From Balneolales bacterium (GTDB lineage Bacteria; Bacteroidota; Rhodothermia; Balneolales; Natronogracilivirgulaceae): 18,596 nt of DNA. The stretch is from positions 1 to 18,596 of the forward strand of contig SKYW01000181.1 of assembly GCA_007127695.1 (NCBI GenBank), written 5' to 3'. Positions 13,144 to 18,596 of the stretch are shown here, in pieces. The stretch's first letter is position 1. Every line of letters begins with the position of its first letter. A program made the translations under genes and the position numbers. Under the pieces are notes generated by a model that did no database searches, was not told the origin of the DNA, and saw only the letters and a list, made by a program, of their open reading frames with translations.

Positions 13144-14934
13144 ATGAAAATAATGAACTCCATTCCTGTCCGGCAGACAGCCGGCTTTTGCAATTATTGC
13201 ATCTTCCTGTTTGGTTTTGTATTCCTGTTTGCAACCGGCCTGCAGGCGCAGTCGGTAATACCCGGCCATTCCGGATCCGGACACAGCCAGTCTGACAACC
13301 TGCTCTTCACTTCGGAATTTTCAGCCCTGCATAACGGCAGCACTGCAATCAATGCCGACCGCAGCAGGACAATGTTTCGTTCATGGAGCCCGTTCGCCGG
13401 TGAAAGCTTTTCCACCGTGAAACGGAAGGGCCTGACCGATGACCCTCCCGAACCAATGGATGCCCGCGATGCTTTCGCCATTGCCAATGCGTTCATGGCG
13501 GTTGAGGATACGGATGCCCGGCCTATCAACATGTACGGAGAGGATACCAGCCTGTACGATGACTTTGAATTCAAGCAGACCGCGGAACAGAACGGGATTG
13601 TCCCGACGGGCGAAAGCTATTTCTGGGAAGTCGCCTACCTGAATGATGTCGACTCCCTCATCCATTTCGCACTGGTGGTCGGATCCGAAGTCGTTGAATA
13701 CGATGCCATTGACATCCGGGAATTCCCGCCGCAAGAACTTCCGCCCATTCCTTTGTCCGAGCTGAAATCCATCCCGGCAGATTTCATCTCCAGCAAGGCT
13801 GCTCTTACGGCAGCCCTCGGGTACGGTCTCGACGAGCTGCTCACTATCACCGAACTGGACGGCTGGTTCACTCTTGACTACAACCTGGGTGGTTTTTTCT
13901 TTGAATATCCCGACATACTGGATTCCGATTCGCCGGTCTTTTGGGATGTGCTTTTCGATGGCCATGCCTGGGACAATGAGGAGGAACGCAATGTATGGGT
14001 GGAATCCGATTTCCTGATCGATGCCCTGACCGGCAATCTGCTCGGCAAGCTTGTCTTCACCAGCGAAGATGAATTTGAGGTCGCGGATTTTATCGAAATT
14101 TATTCCCTGATAGAGAATGAGATACAGGATACGAACGAAAATGCGGCGCTGATCCAGGCTTTCGGCAGGGAAGATATCATACTGCCAGGGATGCCATCAG
14201 GCAAAACCATTGAATGGATGGGAGTCTGGTTCGATGCCGGCACAGAGTTCGTTTATATGTTCCTCACTAGAGGCGACGATATCTATGCCCGCAATTTCTT
14301 CCCGTTGAGCGACATCCCGGAAGAGGAACGGCCGCCCGAAGGCCACTTCCGGGCTATCGATCTCCGGTTCGGCTCCGAACACGCACTCAGCGTCTCCCTG
14401 GATGCCGGTTTGCGGGAGCAGCTCGAACAGGTCCCGCCGGATGCATTCGCGCGCATCGACTACCATCTCCACAGCGGGTATGCCATGTTCCCGGATATCC
14501 TGGACGAGGAATCCAATCCGTTCTGGCATCTTGAGGTGCATATCGAGACCTTCAATGAAGAGTGGCAACGCATTTACCACAAAATCTACAATCACCTGGT
14601 GGATGCGGTCACCGGCGAATATCTGGGCGCCACCACGGAAACTTCCGCTGACGAGGGTCATGAGTTGCCCGACCGCGTGGTGCTTCACCAGAACTATCCC
14701 AACCCGTTCAACCCCGAAACCCGGATCCTGTGGGAAATGAATGCCGAACAACAGGTGACGCTTTCGGTCCATGACCTGCTGGGACGGAGGGTCGCACAGC
14801 TGGTCGATGCGACGTATCAGGCCGGAGTGCACTCGGTAACCTTTGACGCATCAATGCTTTCCAGCGGCATCTATATCTACCGTCTTGAAGCCGGCGGAAA
14901 CGTGTTGAACCGCAAAATGACCGTGGTCAAATAA
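13144..14934 (+). CDS. Secreted protein with internal duplication and T9SS type A sorting domain
   Basis: A 596-residue protein of unknown function. It opens with a signal peptide (hydrophobic core about 19-31, likely cleaved near residue 35, LQA-QS) and ends with a T9SS type A sorting domain (about 512-596). That domain has HQNYPNPFNPETRI, then LSVHDLLGRRVAQLV, then SSGIYIYRLEAGG, and directs export through the type IX machinery and surface attachment. Between them are two copies of a roughly 150-residue module. YFWEV..PP (159-201) aligns with IEWMG..PP (356-398), and PDILD (256-260) with PDILD (450-454). DALTGNLLG (293-301) aligns with DAVTGEYLG (487-495), and the PDILD-to-DAxTG distance is 37 residues in both. 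The DAxTGxxL endings resemble PepSY-type domains, known from peptidase propeptides; this is tentative. ATG 13144 is preferred over the ATG three codons later. A strong terminator follows. Confidence 0.85.
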   Translation: MKIMNSIPVRQTAGFCNYCIFLFGFVFLFATGLQAQSVIPGHSGSGHSQSDNLLFTSEFSALHNGSTAINADRSRTMFRSWSPFAGESFSTVKRKGLTDDPPEPMDARDAFAIANAFMAVEDTDARPINMYGEDTSLYDDFEFKQTAEQNGIVPTGESYFWEVAYLNDVDSLIHFALVVGSEVVEYDAIDIREFPPQELPPIPLSELKSIPADFISSKAALTAALGYGLDELLTITELDGWFTLDYNLGGFFFEYPDILDSDSPVFWDVLFDGHAWDNEEERNVWVESDFLIDALTGNLLGKLVFTSEDEFEVADFIEIYSLIENEIQDTNENAALIQAFGREDIILPGMPSGKTIEWMGVWFDAGTEFVYMFLTRGDDIYARNFFPLSDIPEEERPPEGHFRAIDLRFGSEHALSVSLDAGLREQLEQVPPDAFARIDYHLHSGYAMFPDILDEESNPFWHLEVHIETFNEEWQRIYHKIYNHLVDAVTGEYLGATTETSADEGHELPDRVVLHQNYPNPFNPETRILWEMNAEQQVTLSVHDLLGRRVAQLVDATYQAGVHSVTFDASMLSSGIYIYRLEAGGNVLNRKMTVVK

Positions 14935-14970
14935 AGAAAGTTTTCCTGACAGTAAATAACCGGATATCCA

Positions 14971-15012
14971 AACCGGATCCAATGGAAAGCCAGTTGGATC
15001 CGGTTCTTTTTT
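14971..15012 (+). terminator. Strong intrinsic terminator after the T9SS protein gene
   Basis: A perfect 12-bp stem (AACCGGATCCAA, 14971-14982, with TTGGATCCGGTT, 14994-15005) has an 11-nt loop and is followed after one C by six T (15007-15012). It starts 36 bp after the stop codon at 14934. A second smaller hairpin (ACCGGG-6 nt-CCCGGT, 15017-15034, then TATTTT) follows and could act as a backup. On the minus strand neither has a T tract, so it does not obviously serve the convergent helicase gene. Confidence 0.9.
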
Positions 15013-15042
15013 CATCACCGGGCTCATTCCCGGTTATTTTAA

Positions 15043-16704
15043 TCATCCGCGGTCTTTTCCTTTTCCGCTGACGCCTTTCCTGCCAGACCCTTTTTTCTTC
15101 ACGAATGGAGCATAAAAAGGCTCTTTTTTTGCTTTTCCTGATGCCTTGCCGGTTTTGGCTTTCTTTTTCTTTTTAACGTTTTTGGCTGCTTTGTTCCGCG
15201 GATGATCTCCCGGATCAAATTCACTTTGTTCCTCAAAGCCCCCGGTGTGTCCATCTGCAGATCGCCATGGTTTTCGACCGCCCTGCCTTTCTTGTTTTCG
15301 TCCGCCCTGTCTCTCAGGTTTTCTCCGACTCGCGGGATCTGACCGGTCCTTCATTTCCTGGCTTTCGCCTTTTGTTTCGTGATCGGAACCGCGGTAGCGG
15401 TCCGGCACGGACGATTTCTCCTGCATCTTCAGCAGTGCGGCCGCCACTTCGACGGGTGCAAAGCCACCCTCGGCAATAGCTTCGATCTGCTCTACATACG
15501 GACGAAGTCCGCCCGATTCCAGCACTTCCCGCACCTCGTCGCGTACCCCGTCGCGCACCGATGCCGCCACCTCTTTCATGGATGGCAGCGGAATGACCGG
15601 AAAGCGCATCTTCAGCTTGTTCTCGATGTAGCGGATGTTGCGGTACTTGCGGCCGGTTGCAAACGTGTAGGCCACGCCGGTTTTGCCGGCCCGGCCGGTG
15701 CGACCGATACGGTGGACGTAGTACTCGGGATCCTGCGGGATGTCGTAATTGAACACCGCATCCACATTTTCCACATCGAGTCCGCGCGCAGCCACATCGG
15801 TGGCCACCAGCACTTCTATCCGACCTTCGCGGAAAGAGCGCATCACCTTGTCGCGCACCCGCTGGGTCATGTCCCCGTGCAGCGCATCCGCGGCATATCC
15901 ACGCGAACGGATATCCTCAACAAGCTGGTCGCAAGTCCGTTTTGTGTTGCAGAAAACCAGGGACAAGGTATAGTTCTGCAGGTCTATCAGCCGGCAGAGG
16001 CCTTCTGTGCGCATGGAGTCGCGCACTTCCACAACATAGTGGGTGACCCCCTCTGCCGACGGGGTTTTTCCCTCCACCGTCACGGTGACGGGGTCGTTGA
16101 AATACTGGGCCATGATCTTACGGATCTCCGGCGACATGGTGGCCGAAAACATGACTGTCTGTCGCATGACATCCTCCGGTGTGTAGCTCAGGATGGTCTC
16201 GATATCCTCCCGGAATCCCATGTTGAGCATCTCATCGGCCTCGTCCAGCACAACCATCTTGAGCAGGTTCAGCGACAGCGTACCGCGCTTGAGGTGATCG
16301 ATCACACGTCCCGGCGTTCCCACCACGATCTGCGATCCGTCTTTTATCTGTTTGATCTGCCGTTGGATGGGCTGTCCGCCATACACCGGGGTCGCGTGAA
16401 TGCCGTCTATGTATTTTGCAAGCTTGATGATCTCGCCGGTCACCTGCACGGCCAGTTCGCGGGTTGGACACATTACGATGGCCTGGACCGTCCTCAGTTT
16501 CGGGTCGATATCCTCCAGCAGCGGAATGGCGAAGGCGGCGGTTTTGCCGGTGCCGGTCTGTGCCTGTCCGGCCACATCGCGCCCCTCGCGGATCGTGGGG
16601 ATGGCGGCGGCCTGTACTTTCGTGGGTGCTTCGTAGCCCATCTCCTTTATCGCTTTCAGGATGGGCGCACTGATGCCAAGATCAGTAAATTTTTCTGTAT
16701 TCAA
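15043..16704 (-). CDS. deaD: DEAD-box ATP-dependent RNA helicase, DeaD/CsdA type
   Basis: A 553-residue protein. The motifs come in order: Q-motif region with Phe6 and PTKVQ, AQTGTGKT (48-55), PTREL (80-84), TPGR (130-133), DEAD (154-157), SAT (187-189), VATDVAARGLD (300-310) and HRIGRTGR (331-338). Residues about 360-435 resemble the CsdA/DeaD dimerisation region. The usual DbpA-like RNA-binding domain is replaced by a basic, Lys/Arg/Gly-rich tail (about 440-553, with KKKKKAK and repeats of RRKPERQGGRK). It unwinds structured RNA in the cytoplasm, probably in ribosome assembly or cold adaptation. The only start that keeps the Q-motif region is TTG at 16704: the next ATG is at residue 22, and a stop lies in frame upstream. 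AGAAG precedes it. A long leader upstream has several repeats. Confidence 0.93.
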   Translation of the reverse strand: MNTEKFTDLGISAPILKAIKEMGYEAPTKVQAAAIPTIREGRDVAGQAQTGTGKTAAFAIPLLEDIDPKLRTVQAIVMCPTRELAVQVTGEIIKLAKYIDGIHATPVYGGQPIQRQIKQIKDGSQIVVGTPGRVIDHLKRGTLSLNLLKMVVLDEADEMLNMGFREDIETILSYTPEDVMRQTVMFSATMSPEIRKIMAQYFNDPVTVTVEGKTPSAEGVTHYVVEVRDSMRTEGLCRLIDLQNYTLSLVFCNTKRTCDQLVEDIRSRGYAADALHGDMTQRVRDKVMRSFREGRIEVLVATDVAARGLDVENVDAVFNYDIPQDPEYYVHRIGRTGRAGKTGVAYTFATGRKYRNIRYIENKLKMRFPVIPLPSMKEVAASVRDGVRDEVREVLESGGLRPYVEQIEAIAEGGFAPVEVAAALLKMQEKSSVPDRYRGSDHETKGESQEMKDRSDPASRRKPERQGGRKQERQGGRKPWRSADGHTGGFEEQSEFDPGDHPRNKAAKNVKKKKKAKTGKASGKAKKEPFYAPFVKKKGSGRKGVSGKGKDRG

Positions 16705-16789
16705 TGTCTTCTGTATTTGTATCGATTGGATTGTTTGCTATCGGAACGGTCGTGTTTCAATGTACCCTGTCGCCCGAAATCATCCAATG

Positions 16790-16820
16790 ATTCATCGCAG
16801 GACAAGCTGTCCATTCATCG
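16790..16820. repeat. Inverted repeat flanked by 8-bp direct repeats
   Basis: ATTCATCG at 16790-16797 and 16813-16820 brackets the inverted repeat GGACA-AGC-TGTCC (16800-16812). The arrangement resembles a small insertion scar or a regulator-binding site. It lies about 90-115 bp upstream of the deaD start codon. Confidence 0.45.
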
Positions 16821-16827
16821 TTTTTGG

Positions 16828-16839
16828 CGCTTTAAAGCG
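16828..16839. promoter_or_regulatory. Perfect 12-bp palindrome CGCTTTAAAGCG
   Basis: A fully self-complementary 12-mer in the region upstream of deaD, 8 bp from the repeat-flanked inverted repeat. It is a possible operator. No other copy was seen in the window. Confidence 0.35.
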
Positions 16840-16991
16840 TCCAGGCAATCTGGTTGACCATTCTATCTCCCTTATCGTCGTTGCTTTCATGTACTCGTAA
16901 TCTTCAGGGAAGGGAGGATATGTGCAGTCTCGTTCAGCAAGGAAGGCGTAGCCATTAAGATACGAAAATAATTGCTTCCGGAACAGAACCC

Positions 16992-17624
16992 CTAAAATGC
17001 CCCTTCAGAGCCGGCAAAGCGTGCATTCTGCCGAAGGGCTTTGGCCAGCAGGCGGCGGTACTCTTTTGCACCGATCTCCCGGCATCCGAACCGGGCAAGG
17101 TGCGTGGTGTGAAACTGGACGTCCCAAAGCCGGAATCCCCCATCCACCAGTACCTGATGGCAGTGCCAGAGCGCCACTTTGCCCATTTCCGGGGCTCTCT
17201 GGAACATGGACTCGGCAAAAAATGCCGCACGCAGCGAGGCGCCGTAGACGCCGGCCACCAGCCTGTCATCCTGCCATATCTCGACCGAATGAGCGTGTCC
17301 GAGCTCGTGCAGGGCCTCGAAGGAGGCGATGATGCGATCGGAGATCCAGGTCGAATCGCGATCGGCGCATCCCTCCATCACGCCCCGGAAGTCTTCGTTT
17401 ACGGTCCACCGGTAGGGTTTTTTGCGGATGAGGCGTTGCACCTTCTTTGAGACGCGGAATTCCTCGAGGGGAATGATGCCGCGGCGGCGGGCGGAATACC
17501 AGTTTATTTCCGAGTCGTCCCGCGAATCCGCCATGGGAAAAATCCCCTGTGCATAGGCCTGCAACAGGATTTCCGGCGGGATGATACGCGGTTGGTTTTC
17601 CCTGTTATCTGGTGCTTCCGGCAC
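16992..17624 (-). CDS. aat: Leucyl/phenylalanyl-tRNA--protein transferase
   Basis: A 210-residue protein, within the normal range for the family. It has PPEILLQAYAQGIFPMAD (16-33), WYSARRRGIIPL (42-53), AGVYGASLRAAFFAESMF (124-141, with Glu139 matching the conserved Glu of the ESMF motif), KVALWH, and a C-terminal THLARFGCREI (174-184). It transfers Leu or Phe from aminoacyl-tRNA to N-terminal Arg or Lys of proteins, creating N-degrons for ClpS/ClpAP. No clpS or clpA is nearby. The frame is open far upstream but into the previous gene. The best start is GTG at 17624, which overlaps the 3' end of the ADP-ribosylglycohydrolase-like gene by 20 nt, with GAAGAA just upstream. No ATG lies before the conserved PPEILLQAY region. 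Translational coupling is likely. Confidence 0.92.
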   Translation of the reverse strand: MPEAPDNRENQPRIIPPEILLQAYAQGIFPMADSRDDSEINWYSARRRGIIPLEEFRVSKKVQRLIRKKPYRWTVNEDFRGVMEGCADRDSTWISDRIIASFEALHELGHAHSVEIWQDDRLVAGVYGASLRAAFFAESMFQRAPEMGKVALWHCHQVLVDGGFRLWDVQFHTTHLARFGCREIGAKEYRRLLAKALRQNARFAGSEGAF

Positions 17625-18537
17625 GTTCTTCAAAGGCTGTGAGTGCGGCTTCCACGCGGTCGCGCCCGGCATAACCGTCCAGCCAGTCCCCGGGCAGCGC
17701 ATCCATGCCGCCAAGCGCCCCGAACAGGCTGCCGAGATAGAAGCAGGAGGCCTCGCTGGCCCCGCCAAGATTGGCTGCCGCTGTGACGGCCGTTTTGAAA
17801 TCATCGTGATGGCGGTAGAAGACGGCGCCGACAAAAGTGATCATATCCTCGGCAAGCTTGCTCACTCCGCCGCATGACTTTGCGATGTCTTCAAGTGGCT
17901 CGTCCATCATGGGCTCGGTCACCTGCATGCGCCGGCGGATCTTGTAGTCACCGGGGAAATGCCGCTCCGCTTCCAGTATGAATTTTGTGGCGTTCTCGAG
18001 GAAATGGTTGGCATCAAAATCCTTTTTTTCGAGGCCGTACAGATAGTCCAGGAGGCGCAGATAGAGCCAGATACTTTGCTGCCAGACAACGGAGGATGGG
18101 GTCAGCGACTGCATCCACGTGATCAGGTCCTGCGAGGAAACCCGGCCTTCATGCAGCAACCGGGTGGCAGGTATGGCAAAGGAAAAGGTGTAGTGTCCGC
18201 CATCGGGAAAGGGCGGCCATGCGAACGTGGTGGATTTGGGCCACTTTTCCGGGTACTTGTTCAATGCCTGCTTGACGGTGAATGCGAACTCCTGCAGATC
18301 GGGGAGCGGTCTGGCAGCGGCAAGTACGGACAGCAACGCCTCGGTCTGGCGCGCGGAGTGTCCCGCCGCGACCGGACTGAAATCTTCTGCTGCGGGCCGG
18401 TCCTGAAACCCGGTGATATTCCCGAATGTGGAGGCCACCTGTGCCGGTTTCATTTCCTCGGCCGGCATGCCGATCGCTTCTCCGATGGCCGCACCCAGGC
18501 ACGTGGCCTGAAATCTGTTTTTGATCTTGTCTGACAT
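17605..18537 (-). CDS. ADP-ribosylglycohydrolase-fold protein lacking the metal-binding motifs
   Basis: A 310-residue, mostly alpha-helical protein recognisable as the ADP-ribosylglycohydrolase (ARH/DraG) family. The N-terminal FQATCLGAAIGEAIGMPAEEM (9-29) matches the usual GaxxGDAxGxP opening with Asp replaced by Glu20, and the C-terminus has ANLGGASEASCFYLGSLFGALGG (255-277). In active members the first helix is followed by a TDDT motif and the last core helix begins GGDTDT; these aspartates bind two Mg ions. Here the equivalent places read AGHSARQTEALL (58-69) and GGASEA (258-263), so nearly all ligands are gone. It may be a pseudoenzyme or have a different activity. The ATG at 18537 has GGAG 7 nt upstream; longer starts are not needed. 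It is transcribed ahead of, and overlaps, aat. Confidence 0.75.
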   Translation of the reverse strand: MSDKIKNRFQATCLGAAIGEAIGMPAEEMKPAQVASTFGNITGFQDRPAAEDFSPVAAGHSARQTEALLSVLAAARPLPDLQEFAFTVKQALNKYPEKWPKSTTFAWPPFPDGGHYTFSFAIPATRLLHEGRVSSQDLITWMQSLTPSSVVWQQSIWLYLRLLDYLYGLEKKDFDANHFLENATKFILEAERHFPGDYKIRRRMQVTEPMMDEPLEDIAKSCGGVSKLAEDMITFVGAVFYRHHDDFKTAVTAAANLGGASEASCFYLGSLFGALGGMDALPGDWLDGYAGRDRVEAALTAFEERAGSTR

Positions 18538-18596
18538 AGATTCGCTCCGTTCTTCCTTTTCCTGAATGATACTTTTATTCCGTGATGGACACAAAG

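Larger units (their letters stand above)
16705..16991. other. Long leader or promoter region of the DEAD-box helicase gene
   Basis: A 287-bp gap between aat and deaD, both on the minus strand. It contains a hairpin flanked by direct repeats (16790-16820) and a 12-bp perfect palindrome (16828-16839). A weak -7/-33 candidate (ATTG, 20 bp, TACATTGA on the minus strand, near 16757-16788) is present. Long structured leaders are common for cold-shock helicase mRNAs, which is a possible reading here. No coding frame with family similarity was found. Confidence 0.45.

Noticed and set aside
16790..16820. Insertion sequence or MITE
   Set aside because: The inverted repeat is only 13 bp with 8-bp flanking repeats. 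There is no transposase or longer terminal repeat, so only the repeat itself is reported.
15379..16857. 492-residue open frame on the plus strand
   Set aside because: It is the antisense shadow of the DEAD-box helicase gene, whose motifs are complete. The shadow is rich in His, Arg and Gly with no domain.
17625..17834. 70-residue N-terminal extension of Aat
   Set aside because: It lies wholly within the ARH-like gene in another frame and has no match to the Aat family, whose conserved region begins just after the GTG at 17624.
18538..18594. Longer start for the ARH-like protein
   Set aside because: The extra 19 residues are not part of the family opening, and the ATG at 18537 has a proper GGAG site.

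Overview
The window is chromosomal DNA, moderately GC-rich, from a member of the Bacteroidota in the broad sense. A Rhodothermia/Balneolia-like lineage is my best guess. Four things support this: a secreted protein with a C-terminal type IX secretion (T9SS) sorting domain; promoter-like sites of the Bacteroidota form (TTTG, about 19 bp, then TAnnTTTG); a Bacteroidota-style CrtY lycopene cyclase; and a YifB/ComM ATPase with NPSPGG where many other bacteria have a cysteine-rich NPCPCG stretch. No rRNA, tRNA, transposase, integrase or CRISPR array was found. Genes switch strand often, so most are single-gene units. The exceptions are the pntAA-pntAB-pntB operon and an overlapping pair on the minus strand (ADP-ribosylglycohydrolase-like gene, then aat).

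Left part (1-3987): the 3' end of queA, a 15-bp tandem repeat, comM/yifB on the minus strand, a gap of degenerate 20/22-bp repeats, a DUF4342 gene with a long charged tail, then convergent trxB. A clean 4 x 20-bp tandem array lies just upstream of the trxB promoter candidate. Middle (3988-9773): the three-subunit proton-translocating transhydrogenase operon, a small GlsB/YeaQ-like membrane protein, DNA polymerase IV, and a membrane-anchored diheme cytochrome c with the best promoter-like sequence in the window.

Right part (9774-18596): a lycopene cyclase diverging from an exported M28 metallopeptidase; a 376-bp gap built largely of 38-, 30- and 20-bp degenerate tandem repeats; a T9SS-exported protein carrying an internal duplication and ending in a strong intrinsic terminator; a DeaD-type DEAD-box helicase with a TTG start; aat; and the ADP-ribosylglycohydrolase-like gene, whose metal-binding motifs are both missing.

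Most of the genes are housekeeping: tRNA modification (queA), redox and NADPH supply (trxB, pnt), DNA uptake and repair (comM, dinB), RNA remodelling (deaD) and N-degron tagging (aat). The two signals I find most unusual are the intergenic tandem arrays, whose unit lengths (15, 20, 22, 30 and 38 bp) and sequences differ from gap to gap, and the ADP-ribosylglycohydrolase-fold protein that appears catalytically dead and overlaps aat. I did not find a convincing new multi-gene system.
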